This document shows, in pieces, positions 23,324-31,365 of a stretch of 48,231 nucleotides of DNA (positions are counted from its first letter, which is position 1; every line of letters begins with the position of its first letter). The stretch spans positions 1 through 48,231 of the forward strand of contig SVBN01000019.1 of assembly GCA_015058875.1 (NCBI GenBank). The letters are read 5' to 3'. Made by a program: the position numbers and the translations under genes. Below the pieces are notes generated by a model. It saw only the letters and a list, made by a program, of their open reading frames with translations, searched no databases and had not been told where the DNA came from. The DNA comes from Erysipelotrichaceae bacterium. GTDB lineage: Bacteria; Bacillota_I; Bacilli_A; Erysipelotrichales; Erysipelotrichaceae.

Positions 23324-24706
23324 TCAGATCAGCTGATGCTGAAGCCACTTCCCGCTTTTGTACCGGTGCATGCAGAGCAATGCCTTCAGGCACCAGTCCA
23401 TGACCATCGCGCAGGCAATGCCGGTCACGCCCATCCGGAATCCGAGACACAGAACAAACGACATCGCCGTACGGAAGAATACGGTGCAGAAAATGGATGC
23501 CAGCATCGTAAAGCGGACATCCCCGGCCGCCCGCAGTCCGGCAGACATCGGTCCGAAGAAGGCGCCGATGGTCCCGCAGAACAGATTGTGGATAATCACA
23601 ATCACAATGATCAGATGTCTTGTTTCCGCCGTGATATCGTACAGCGGAAGGATCAGCGGCAGACACAGCAGAATCAGTGCATTCCACGCGAAGGTCAGCA
23701 GCGTCGTGATTCTGAGCAGCTTCCGGAGATAATAGTCCGCAGCTTCATGGTCTCCGGCACCGATGCATCTGCCGATCACGGAGATAAACGCCGGCGACAT
23801 TGCACTGACAACCGTTGCGGACAGTGACCAGATAGTCTGACCGATGCCGTTGGCGGCAATCTGCGATGTGCCGAACGTCGCGATCAGGGAGCCAAGCAGT
23901 ACCTTTGCGGCCTGGAACAGACCGCTTTCCACCGCATTGGGAACAGCCACCTTCAGAATCCTGCCGGCTGTTTCCGGGATCAGCCGCATCATTTTCGGGA
24001 GTCTCACCGTAACCTCATTTTCTTTTCTGAAGCACATGGCCGTCATGACGCAAGCCGCGAAATACCAGGAGATTGTCGTGGGCCAGGCAACACCGGCCGC
24101 TCCGGCGTGCAGTACAAAGATGCCGATCGCATTGCCGATCACATTGACGAGATTCATGGCCATGGAGACGCGCATGGTGACAGACGTCTTTCCCATTGCC
24201 CTGTGAAGAGCGGTACCTGCGTTGTATACCGCATTGGCAGGAAATGATAATGTAACGATCCAGAGATATGTCTCACATGCCTGCATTACCTCAGGATCCA
24301 CGGATCCGTAAAGCAGAGAAAGCAGTGCTTTTCCCGATACCAGCAGAACCAGCATCAGCCCGGCGGAAATGACAAAAGCCAGATGAAAAATCTGGGATGC
24401 GGAAGTCTCTGCACTCTCTTTATCTCCCCGGCCGATATACTGGGAAACAATGACAGCGCCGCCGCTGCCCAGGGCCGAGAAAACAAGGATGAAAATGGTA
24501 TAAATCATCGTGTCCAGCGAAACGCCGGAGACGGTGGCCTCGCCGGCATGCGATACCATCATGGTATCCGCCAGGCCGACCACCATCAGCATTAATTGCT
24601 CAATAAACAGCGGAACGATCATCTGTCTGAGATAGCTGTCTGAAAAGCGTTTCCTTTTTTCACTGATCTGTATCCGAGGTTCCGTAATCTTTGCAATAAA
24701 GCTCAT
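23324..24706 (-). CDS. MATE-family efflux transporter
   Basis: A 460-residue, 12-helix membrane protein with two homologous halves. The N-terminal motif IVPLFIEQLMLMVVGLADTMMVSHAGEATVSGVSL and later GSGGAVIVSQYIGRGD are typical of MATE exporters of the DinF/NorM group. Na+ or H+ influx drives export of drugs or metabolites. AAGGA lies 9 nt before the ATG, and the gene begins 12 bp after the alcohol dehydrogenase stop, so it ends the flavodoxin-ADH-MATE operon and is probably LysR-regulated. The co-regulation suggests it exports a toxic or redox-active compound. The substrate cannot be read from the sequence. Confidence 0.9.
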   Translation of the reverse strand: MSFIAKITEPRIQISEKRKRFSDSYLRQMIVPLFIEQLMLMVVGLADTMMVSHAGEATVSGVSLDTMIYTIFILVFSALGSGGAVIVSQYIGRGDKESAETSASQIFHLAFVISAGLMLVLLVSGKALLSLLYGSVDPEVMQACETYLWIVTLSFPANAVYNAGTALHRAMGKTSVTMRVSMAMNLVNVIGNAIGIFVLHAGAAGVAWPTTISWYFAACVMTAMCFRKENEVTVRLPKMMRLIPETAGRILKVAVPNAVESGLFQAAKVLLGSLIATFGTSQIAANGIGQTIWSLSATVVSAMSPAFISVIGRCIGAGDHEAADYYLRKLLRITTLLTFAWNALILLCLPLILPLYDITAETRHLIIVIVIIHNLFCGTIGAFFGPMSAGLRAAGDVRFTMLASIFCTVFFRTAMSFVLCLGFRMGVTGIACAMVMDWCLKALLCMHRYKSGKWLQHQLI

Positions 24707-24718
24707 TGTCCGAAATCC

Positions 24719-25897
24719 TTACAGACACATTCTGTAGATATTGGCAACATCTTCCGGCGTCAGATCGACAAAGCCGTGAATCACCCCCGCAGCTCCGCAG
24801 GCATTTTTCGCCATCTCTTCAAAACGGGAATCATCGATATTGAAATCGGAAAGTCTGCTCTTCAGGCCGAGGGTCTCAAAGAAAAGCTTTTCCGTACATG
24901 CAATTGTCTTTTCGGCCGCTTCCATTACCGGAGTATCTTCATCAATGTCATAAACGTTATATGCCATTCTTGCCAGCTGCCCTGCAGTCTTCTCATTCAG
25001 GATATAGCGCATCCATCTCGGGGTCAGGATGGCAATGCCGTGGCCGTGCGTAATATCGTATACCGCGCTCAGCTCATGTTCCATCGCATGCACGCTCGCC
25101 GCCTGACGTACGCCGCAGGTCATGAAGCTGTTCAGCGCCCATGAAGCGGCCCAGAGCAGATTGGACCTTGCTTCATAATTCTCAGGATCCCTATAAGCGG
25201 CAGGAGCCCATTTCACAACGGTCTTCAGATGTTCGTCCATCATCCGGTACAGCATATCCATTTTCTCATCAGCGGAGAAATACTTTGTATCCATGGTGTG
25301 GGACATGATATCCACCGCGCCGCAGGCTGTCTGATACGGCGGTACGGTAAATGTATTGACCGGATCGTCAAAGGTTACGGCCGGCCGCAGCGCCGGTCCG
25401 TTATATCCCTTCTTTTCTTCTGTCTCCAGGTTGGAAATGACGCAGCTTGCGTCCATCTCACTCCCGGTGGAAGCCATGGTCGGAACCGCAAATATGGGCA
25501 GCGCCTTTGTAATCGGCTTTTTTGCGGTCACCAGATCCCAGCAGTTATCCGTATCCGAGCATGCCAGTCCGGCGATCGCCTTGGCGGAATCGATTGCCGA
25601 ACCGCCGCCGATTGCCAGAACTGCACCGATATTGTTTTCCCGGCACATCTTTCCGCCGGTATTGATATCGGTGTGTCTGGGATTCGGCTTCACCAGATCA
25701 TAATCATAAACCGTGATATTTTCCTTTTTCAGCTCGGAAATCACTTTGTCATACAGACCGTATTTCTTAACCGAGCTGCCGCCGTAAACAAGCAGGACAT
25801 TGCGGCTGTACTTTATGATTTCGGAAGAAAGCTTTGATAGTGCATTCCTGCCGAAATGAACCTTTGTCGTATTCTGAAAAGAGAAATCGTTTGTCAT
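24719..25897 (-). CDS. Iron-containing alcohol dehydrogenase (butanol-dehydrogenase-like)
   Basis: About 392 residues of the group III alcohol dehydrogenase family. An N-terminal dinucleotide-binding half has VLLVYGGSSVKKYGL and GAVLAIGGGSAIDSAKA. The C-terminal helical half carries the metal ligands in SVHAMEHELSAVYDITHGHGIAILTP. It resembles the NADPH-dependent YqhD/BdhA group that reduces aldehydes, a common response to aldehyde stress. ATG 25897 (MTNDFSFQNTTKVHFG) is chosen since GGGG lies 7 nt upstream; the ATG two codons earlier is only 1 nt from it. It follows the flavodoxin gene by 12 bp and precedes the MATE gene. Confidence 0.9.
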   Translation of the reverse strand: MTNDFSFQNTTKVHFGRNALSKLSSEIIKYSRNVLLVYGGSSVKKYGLYDKVISELKKENITVYDYDLVKPNPRHTDINTGGKMCRENNIGAVLAIGGGSAIDSAKAIAGLACSDTDNCWDLVTAKKPITKALPIFAVPTMASTGSEMDASCVISNLETEEKKGYNGPALRPAVTFDDPVNTFTVPPYQTACGAVDIMSHTMDTKYFSADEKMDMLYRMMDEHLKTVVKWAPAAYRDPENYEARSNLLWAASWALNSFMTCGVRQAASVHAMEHELSAVYDITHGHGIAILTPRWMRYILNEKTAGQLARMAYNVYDIDEDTPVMEAAEKTIACTEKLFFETLGLKSRLSDFNIDDSRFEEMAKNACGAAGVIHGFVDLTPEDVANIYRMCL

Positions 25898-25909
25898 GAT
25901 CATACCCCG

Positions 25910-26428
25910 TTATTTCAGTACCTGTTTTGCCCAGGCTGCCGCTTTTGTTTCGCTCTTTGCCGCATCCGATCCGCGGATGGAAAGACCGGACACCACCTCG
26001 GCACCGGGACATTCCTTTTTGATATCCCGCTCGGAAGAACCCAGGCCGCTGCCTTCATTTGTGCAGAACGGCGCGATTGTCCTGCCGGTAAAATCAAACG
26101 CATCCAGGAATGTAAATACCGGCATCGGTGCTGTTCCCCACCAGTTGGGGAAACCAAGGAAAATCACATCATATTCATCAATGCTTTCCGGAAGCTTCTT
26201 CAACGCCGGACGGGCATTGGATTTCTTTTCCGCCGCGGCTTCTTCCGTGCACTTATGATAGTCTTTCGCATATTCCCTGACGGTATCGATCTCAAACAGA
26301 TCCCCGCCCACAGCCTTCTGTATGAACTCGGCAGCTCTTTCCGTATTGCCTTTTTCAATGGAGCGGATGGTACCGCCGAAGTAATTCTCTCCTTTTCTGG
26401 AATAATAAACTGTCAGTACTTTTGACAT
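25910..26428 (-). CDS. Flavodoxin
   Basis: About 172 residues beginning MSKVLTVYYSRKGENYFGG, the phosphate-binding loop region that holds FMN. The central VIFLGFPNWWGTAPMPVFTFLD matches the flavodoxin_4 family 90s loop. It carries electrons for reductases, here presumably for aldehyde or quinone reduction with the neighbouring AKR and ADH enzymes. The frame is open to 26488, but ATG 26428 has AAGGAGAA at correct distance. It is the first gene of the flavodoxin-ADH-MATE operon and carries promoter TTGTTC-N17-TATACT with a LysR-type dyad. Confidence 0.9.
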   Translation of the reverse strand: MSKVLTVYYSRKGENYFGGTIRSIEKGNTERAAEFIQKAVGGDLFEIDTVREYAKDYHKCTEEAAAEKKSNARPALKKLPESIDEYDVIFLGFPNWWGTAPMPVFTFLDAFDFTGRTIAPFCTNEGSGLGSSERDIKKECPGAEVVSGLSIRGSDAAKSETKAAAWAKQVLK

Positions 26429-26453
26429 CTTTCTGTTCTCCTTATCTGACTCA

Positions 26454-26482
26454 AGTATATAATCCGGAATTTCCGGGAACAA
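26454..26482 (-). promoter_or_regulatory. Promoter of flavodoxin-ADH-MATE operon
   Basis: TTGTTC (26482-26477), 17-bp spacer, TATACT (26459-26454) on the minus strand. Confidence 0.72.
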
Positions 26483-26502
26483 TTTCATTTACAGATCAGA
26501 TC

Positions 26503-26519
26503 GATAAGCATAACTGATG
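26503..26519. promoter_or_regulatory. LysR-type operator of flavodoxin promoter
   Basis: GATAAGCATAACTGATG with T-N11-A at 26505/26517. It begins 20 bp from the -35 box, centred near -64, in the same position as at 14705 and 27406. Confidence 0.68.
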
Positions 26520-26521
26520 GA

Positions 26522-27337
26522 TCAGTCTGCCGGGTAAAAGATATTTGCTGTTTTCCCGTCCGTTCTGTTCAGCTTTTCATCCACGGCAGCGGCGGCGTAT
26601 ACCCTGTGTCCCGCCGCAGTGCACAGCTGACGGGCGTCCTGTCCTTTCAGGATCCGTTCGCACAGTTCCATGTTCTCATCCAGTATGTACTTCGGCTGGG
26701 TGTGCAGATTATGGCTCCGGATGACCGTATCATAGCAGCCGTCATATTCTTTCAGATGCTTCAGGCCTTCCAGATATTCCTGAACCGGCAATGCTCCATT
26801 GGTAAACAGGAATGTATGCTTCGTGCATCCGTCTCCGTAAAACATGACTCTTTCTTCTCTGATCAGGATCATCATCATGCCGGGCGTATGTCCTTTGACA
26901 TGCACAGCTTCCAGATGCACGCCGCCGAGATCAAACACATCCCCATCACGCAGGTCCAGGAACGGTTCAGTCCGCACCGGCACAAAATCCTCATCGGTAA
27001 TATCCGCAATTTCCGGGAAGTTCTTCTGAAACAGCGCAAGATCCTGTTTCCGTTTGCTTAATGCAGATTCCCCTTCATACAGAAACAGATCCCCATGATT
27101 CATATACACCCGGTCAAACTGGGCGGCGCCGCTGACATGATCCACATGACAATGCGAAATAATCACAAAATACGGAAGCGGGCATATGGAATCGACAAAT
27201 GCTTTCAGATCGCCTGCCCCCCATGCCGTATCAATCAGACAGGCTTTCTTTTTTCCCATAACCAGCCAGCAGTAAACTCCCGGCGCTGTTATTTTGAAGA
27301 TATGTTCCGTAATCTGTTCAAATGTAAAATTCACCAT
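26522..27337 (-). CDS. MBL-fold metallo-hydrolase
   Basis: About 271 residues starting MVNFTFEQITEHIFKITAPGVYCWLVMGKKKACLIDTAWG. The metal-binding signature SHCHVDHVSG supplies His62, His64, Asp66 and His67, and later GHTPGMMMIL and SHNLH give further ligands. It belongs to the glyoxalase II-like hydrolases; thioester, lactone or phosphodiester substrates are all possible. ATG 27337 is chosen because GGAGGTGAGG lies just upstream, although the frame remains open for another 59 codons. It has its own promoter with a LysR-type dyad and is followed directly by the flavodoxin operon's operator. Confidence 0.87.
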   Translation of the reverse strand: MVNFTFEQITEHIFKITAPGVYCWLVMGKKKACLIDTAWGAGDLKAFVDSICPLPYFVIISHCHVDHVSGAAQFDRVYMNHGDLFLYEGESALSKRKQDLALFQKNFPEIADITDEDFVPVRTEPFLDLRDGDVFDLGGVHLEAVHVKGHTPGMMMILIREERVMFYGDGCTKHTFLFTNGALPVQEYLEGLKHLKEYDGCYDTVIRSHNLHTQPKYILDENMELCERILKGQDARQLCTAAGHRVYAAAAVDEKLNRTDGKTANIFYPAD

Positions 27338-27356
27338 GATCCTCACCTCCGCCCTC

Positions 27357-27385
27357 ATTATCACAGTGACAGGCAGCCCGATCAA
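27357..27385 (-). promoter_or_regulatory. Promoter of MBL-fold gene
   Basis: TTGATC (27385-27380), 17-bp spacer, GATAAT (27362-27357) on the minus strand. Confidence 0.7.
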
Positions 27386-27405
27386 TTCATGTTTCCGTGC
27401 TTCCG

Positions 27406-27422
27406 GATAAGCATAACTGATC
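27406..27422. promoter_or_regulatory. LysR-type operator of MBL promoter
   Basis: GATAAGCATAACTGATC with T-N11-A at 27408/27420. It begins 20 bp from the -35 box and is centred near -64. Confidence 0.68.
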
Positions 27423-27444
27423 TGAAAACCGCCCATAATAAATG

Positions 27445-27467
27445 CCGGACAGCAGGATGCCGTCCGG
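27445..27467 (-). terminator. Probable terminator after Crp/Fnr gene
   Basis: Hairpin CCGGAC/GTCCGG with inner GCA/TGC pairs and one mismatch. The downstream ATTTATTAT is only a weak T-run, so strength is uncertain. Confidence 0.45.
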
Positions 27468-27510
27468 TATTGAAATTGATTTTTCCGCTCAGCCGCCGGA
27501 GGGACAGATG

Positions 27511-28188
27511 TCACATATCCGCCGGGTCCGGTCCCGACGAGGTAACAATGGTGAATTCATTGCCGTGAAACCGGATGATCCCCTCTTTCTGCATTGTGCT
27601 GAGCTCCCGCGACAGAGCGCTCTGGTTCACGCCGAGATAGGTTGCCATGGCTTCCCTGGAAAACGGCAGAACAATCAGCGGGGAACCGGATCTTCCGGTA
27701 TACTGGCTCAGCAGTGTGATCACTTTCTCCCGTATGGTCGTCTTGCTCAGAATCTGGATGCGGTCATTCATGGCAAGCGCCCGCTGGGCAAGCATTGCCG
27801 TAAACCTGCGGCACAGTTCCATGTCCTGTTCATTCCGGATTCCGGAAGAATCCTTCAGTGCCTCCGTATCCATCATCAGCACATCGGACTCCTCCACGCT
27901 GTGCACGGATACATTTGCCTTCGTACCGAGATAGCATAATGATTCCCCGAAGGTAATGCCCGGGGTCACACTGGCCATGATCATATGATTTCCGTCGAAA
28001 TCATCCATGGATACCTGGATATTGCCGGAGAGCACAAGTCCGAACTGCTTCATTCTGTTTCCAGGCGTATGGAGGGTTTCGCTGCGGGCAAAATGCTTCT
28101 TCCGCCCATGGAAAAAATCTACGGCATAGGCAAGCTCATTCTCCTTCAGTCCCCGGAACAGGACGCATTTCTGCATGATCTTTTCCAT
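27511..28188 (-). CDS. Crp/Fnr-family transcriptional regulator
   Basis: About 225 residues. A cyclic-nucleotide-binding-like beta-roll (residues 10-120) is followed by a dimer helix and a winged helix. The recognition segment is FSREAMATYLGVNQSALSRELSTMQKEGIIRFHG, near residues 165-200. There is no Cys cluster for an Fe-S sensor like that of Fnr, and the cAMP-contact Arg is not obvious, so the ligand is unknown. ATG 28188 has GGGAGGTGAACAG upstream and TATAAT at a suitable distance (about 28212-28217). It stands alone between the transketolase genes and the LysR-controlled MBL gene. Confidence 0.87.
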   Translation of the reverse strand: MEKIMQKCVLFRGLKENELAYAVDFFHGRKKHFARSETLHTPGNRMKQFGLVLSGNIQVSMDDFDGNHMIMASVTPGITFGESLCYLGTKANVSVHSVEESDVLMMDTEALKDSSGIRNEQDMELCRRFTAMLAQRALAMNDRIQILSKTTIREKVITLLSQYTGRSGSPLIVLPFSREAMATYLGVNQSALSRELSTMQKEGIIRFHGNEFTIVTSSGPDPADM

Positions 28189-28236
28189 CTGTTCACCTCC
28201 CGCGCTTATCAATTATAACAGCAGGACTTCCGCAGA

Positions 28237-29181
28237 TCAGTGTTTTCTGCCTGCCAGTTCCCTGACTGCGGAAACAATATGATCCGCGCTCAGTCCGAAT
28301 TCCTTCATCAGCTGTGCGGCCGGACCGGAATGGCCGAACGCATCATTGACGCCGATCCGCTTTACCGGTACCGGACAGTTTTCTGATATGCATGCGCATA
28401 CCGCTTCCCCGAGTCCGCCGATCACCGAATGCTCTTCGGCAGTCACAATGCATCCGCACTCCTGCGCCGCCCTGATCACCGCTTCCTCATCCAGCGGCTT
28501 GATCGTATGCATGTTGAGGACCCGGACTGAAATTCCTTCCTGTTCCAGTATCTCAGCCGCCAGCAATGCTTCGCTTACCATAAGACCCGCCGCAATGACG
28601 GCGCAGTCTTTTCCATCCCTCAGCACCTCCGCTTTCAGCGGTTCAAAGACATAACCGTCTTCATGGACAGCATCGGAAGCGGCACGGGAAAAGCGCATGT
28701 AGACAGGTCCCTGATATTCATACGCCCATCTGACCATTGCCTTTGTCTCCGCATCATCGCACGGGCACATGACGATCATGCCGGGGATCAGACGCATCAG
28801 TCCGAAATCCTCGCAGCACTGATGGGATGCGCCGTCTTCTCCGACCGAGATGCCGCCGTGGGTTGCCGCAATCTTGACATTCAGATGCGGGTAACCGATG
28901 GTATTGCGGATCATCTCATATGCGCGTCCGGCAGAGAACATGGCAAACGTCGAGGCAAACGGTACCAGTCCGGCAGTCGACATGCCTGCCGCTATATCAT
29001 ACATATTCTGCTCGGCGATCCCGCATTCGATATGACGGTCCGGAAATGCTGCGCGGAAGATATCGGTTTTCGTTGCGCTGGCCAGATCCGCTTCCAGCAC
29101 CACCAGATCCTCATGTTCGCTTCCGAGCTCTTTCAGCGCCTCGCCATAGCTGACTCTTGTTGCTTTTTTCTTTGTGCTCAT
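28237..29181 (-). CDS. Transketolase, C-terminal subunit
   Basis: A 314-residue protein carrying the pyrimidine-binding and C-terminal domains. GIAEQNMYDIAAGMSTAG contains the catalytic Glu that activates thiamine diphosphate, and THGGISVGEDGASHQCCED is the conserved substrate region. With the 283-residue N-terminal partner it forms a complete transketolase of the pentose phosphate pathway, as in many Bacillota and archaea that encode the enzyme as two chains. GGAGGCGTT precedes the ATG, which overlaps the partner's stop codon by 4 bp. A related 1-deoxyxylulose-5-phosphate synthase-like activity is less likely. Confidence 0.9.
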   Translation of the reverse strand: MSTKKKATRVSYGEALKELGSEHEDLVVLEADLASATKTDIFRAAFPDRHIECGIAEQNMYDIAAGMSTAGLVPFASTFAMFSAGRAYEMIRNTIGYPHLNVKIAATHGGISVGEDGASHQCCEDFGLMRLIPGMIVMCPCDDAETKAMVRWAYEYQGPVYMRFSRAASDAVHEDGYVFEPLKAEVLRDGKDCAVIAAGLMVSEALLAAEILEQEGISVRVLNMHTIKPLDEEAVIRAAQECGCIVTAEEHSVIGGLGEAVCACISENCPVPVKRIGVNDAFGHSGPAAQLMKEFGLSADHIVSAVRELAGRKH

Positions 29182-30029
29182 AACGCCTCCAGTGCCCGGC
29201 GGTGCGCTTCCAGTTCCGCCATTGCCAGCTCATACTGTCTGTCATCCGGTGCCCGGCCGTGCCACTCAGCCATTTCTTCCATATAGGCAACGCCTTTTCC
29301 CTTCAGCGTATCCATCAACAGGACTGTGACTTTGCCGCTGCCGCGGTTTCTTTCAAACCGGTCAAATCCCTTTTCGATATCTTCAAAGTCATGACCGTTC
29401 AGCCGCACAACATCACAGCCGAATGCCGCAAACCGGTTTTCCAGCGGTTCCATCGGCATCACGTCAATTGTTTTCCCGTCGATCTGCAGTCCGTTGCAGT
29501 CCACGATCATGCAGAGATTGTCCAGGCGGTATTTCACCGCAAACATGACGGCTTCCCAGATAATCCCTTCTTCCAGTTCCCCGTCTCCGCATAAGGCGTA
29601 GACACGGAATTTCTTTCCTTTCATCTTTGCGGCTTTGGCCATGCCTGCGGCTGCCGAAAAGCCCTGTCCGAGCGATCCGGTACTCATATCCACGCCCGGC
29701 GTCAGGTTCATGTTCGGATGTCCCTGCAGGCGGGAACCGCACTGACGCAGCGTAAGCAGTTCCTTCTCATCAAAAAATCCGCGCAGTGCCAGAGCACTGT
29801 AAAGCGCCGGAGCCGCGTGTCCCTTGGAAAGCACAAAACGGTCCCTGTCTTCCCATTGCGGATTCTGCGGATCGACATTCATTTCACGGGTATACAGATA
29901 AGCGATGATGTCTGATGCGGAAAGACTGCCGCCGGGATGACCGCTTCCGGCCGCATGCGTTGAAGTCATGATCCCCATCCGGATATCCGCCGCGGCAATC
30001 TTCAGCCGTTTCTTTTCTTCATAATTCAT
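29178..30029 (-). CDS. Transketolase, N-terminal subunit
   Basis: A 283-residue protein with the thiamine-diphosphate-binding domain. SGHPGGSLSASDIIAYLY (about 29-46) and FVLSKGHAAPALYSAL are transketolase signatures. GDGELEEGIIWEAVMFA...NLCMIVDCNGLQIDG is the metal/ThDP motif (GDG...N). It pairs with the C-terminal subunit in a heteromeric transketolase that moves two-carbon units between pentose and hexose phosphates. AAAGGA lies before the ATG, and a TATAAT stands about 30 bases upstream, next to the terminator of the neighbouring metallohydrolase. Confidence 0.9.
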   Translation of the reverse strand: MNYEEKKRLKIAAADIRMGIMTSTHAAGSGHPGGSLSASDIIAYLYTREMNVDPQNPQWEDRDRFVLSKGHAAPALYSALALRGFFDEKELLTLRQCGSRLQGHPNMNLTPGVDMSTGSLGQGFSAAAGMAKAAKMKGKKFRVYALCGDGELEEGIIWEAVMFAVKYRLDNLCMIVDCNGLQIDGKTIDVMPMEPLENRFAAFGCDVVRLNGHDFEDIEKGFDRFERNRGSGKVTVLLMDTLKGKGVAYMEEMAEWHGRAPDDRQYELAMAELEAHRRALEAL

Positions 30030-30084
30030 GATGATCCTTTCCGAATGATCCTTCTGTTAAGAAAATTATATCATTCAGTGCATC

Positions 30085-30105
30085 AAAAAAGCTCCCGAAG
30101 GAGCT
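30085..30105 (-). terminator. Intrinsic terminator after metallohydrolase gene
   Basis: Minus-strand AGCTCC-TTCG-GGAGCT hairpin with a UUCG tetraloop, followed by six T counting the last stem base. Confidence 0.88.
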
Positions 30106-30115
30106 GAAGATATGT

Positions 30116-31270
30116 TTATTGCAATTCTTCCATCGATCTGCAGACATACACCTTGTCATTGAGGCAGGTATATACCGCTTCGATCTTTTCGTTGAACGTG
30201 CGCAGTTCCTTTTTGGAATCCGGATATGTGAATGCGCCGTTTTCGATTCTGAATACGGTCATGTCGGCTTTTTCACCCTCCCTGATTTCCAATGCCTTGC
30301 CGGTGATATTCTGCAGTCTGACCGGCTCGGCAACGGTTTTGTTCAGGATCCGGTTCCATGACATCCCGGTCAGTCCCCTGACCTTTGTCATGACAACGCC
30401 GAGATTGAACACGGGACCGTGAAGATTGCCTCCGTGCAGATCGGAAGAAACTGTATCGGTGAAGAAACCGGCCTTCCATGCGGCTTCCGCCGTTTCGTAG
30501 CAGTAAGCATTGGTGCCATGGGAAAGATCAAAGATCACGCCGCGGTCTCTTGCTTCAAGAACGCACGGCAGAATATTGCCTTTCTCATCGATGACCTTCA
30601 TCACATCGCTGTTTCCGGCAAGCGTATGACAGAGCACATCGCCTTCCTTCAGGTAAGTCAGCAGCTTTTCAATGCCGATGCGGCTGCGCGGAGCATGCAC
30701 GGCGATCTTCATATCCAGCCGATCGGCCAGTGCTCTCATCTGTTCCATGACATAGACCGGATCGAAGCAGAACTTATCGTCAATTCTTGCCTTCAGTCCG
30801 CAGAGCTCACGGCGGTACCTTTCCGCAATTTCAATGACCCGTTCGGGAATGATATCCTGAGGGCAGGCAAAATCCATATGATTCGCTGCACCGCCGATGC
30901 CGAGATGTGCAATATTCAGATAGGACATGTATCTGAGATCTGTCGTATAACGAAGCAGTCTTCTGGCTTCCTCATAATTATCGGGTCCGACGGATCCGAG
31001 ATCCAGCGCATAGGTGACGCCCTGTTTCAGAAGCGCATCAACCGGATCAATCCCTTTCCCAAGGGCATAATCCGCAAAATGACAGTGGGAATCCAGCCAG
31101 CCTGTGCTGACATACATTCCTTCCGCATCAAAGACTTCCGCTCCTTCCGGCTCAATGTTCTCCGCAATCTTCGTTACAATCCCGTTTTCCACAAGAATGT
31201 CCGTTTTCCTGCAGATTTCATCAAGAACCGACATGACAGTCCCGTTTTTTATCAGATATTTATCCAGCAT
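30116..31270 (-). CDS. Dihydroorotase-like amidohydrolase/deacetylase
   Basis: A 384-residue amidohydrolase-superfamily enzyme. The two-metal site is complete: HxH in DSHCHF (His62, His64), a carboxylatable Lys160 in GLKARID, His192 (VHAPRSR), His215 (LCHTLAGN) and Asp277 (SSDLHGG). It resembles the amidohydrolase/deacetylase metallohydrolases often found beside sugar-acid or amino-sugar genes, not the pyrimidine-pathway dihydroorotase. ATG 31270 is 8 nt after AAGGAG; the in-frame ATG at 31276 is too close. A cre-like site lies about 40 bp upstream, so expression is probably sugar-repressed. The gene is closed by a UUCG-loop terminator and is separate from the transketolase pair. Confidence 0.82.
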   Translation of the reverse strand: MLDKYLIKNGTVMSVLDEICRKTDILVENGIVTKIAENIEPEGAEVFDAEGMYVSTGWLDSHCHFADYALGKGIDPVDALLKQGVTYALDLGSVGPDNYEEARRLLRYTTDLRYMSYLNIAHLGIGGAANHMDFACPQDIIPERVIEIAERYRRELCGLKARIDDKFCFDPVYVMEQMRALADRLDMKIAVHAPRSRIGIEKLLTYLKEGDVLCHTLAGNSDVMKVIDEKGNILPCVLEARDRGVIFDLSHGTNAYCYETAEAAWKAGFFTDTVSSDLHGGNLHGPVFNLGVVMTKVRGLTGMSWNRILNKTVAEPVRLQNITGKALEIREGEKADMTVFRIENGAFTYPDSKKELRTFNEKIEAVYTCLNDKVYVCRSMEELQ

Positions 31271-31305
31271 GATCATTTCTCCTTTTTACATGATCATCAT
31301 AGCGC

Positions 31306-31319
31306 TGAAAGCGCTCCCA
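31306..31319. promoter_or_regulatory. cre-like site upstream of metallohydrolase
   Basis: TGAAAGCGCTCCCA matches the cre consensus at 12 of 14 positions, and the first ten bases are identical to the site at 6191. A -10-like TATGAT (31301-31296, minus strand) lies next to it. Confidence 0.6.
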
Positions 31320-31365
31320 TTCTAATGCCGGATATTCATGCACGTTATAACAAAAACGTATAGCT

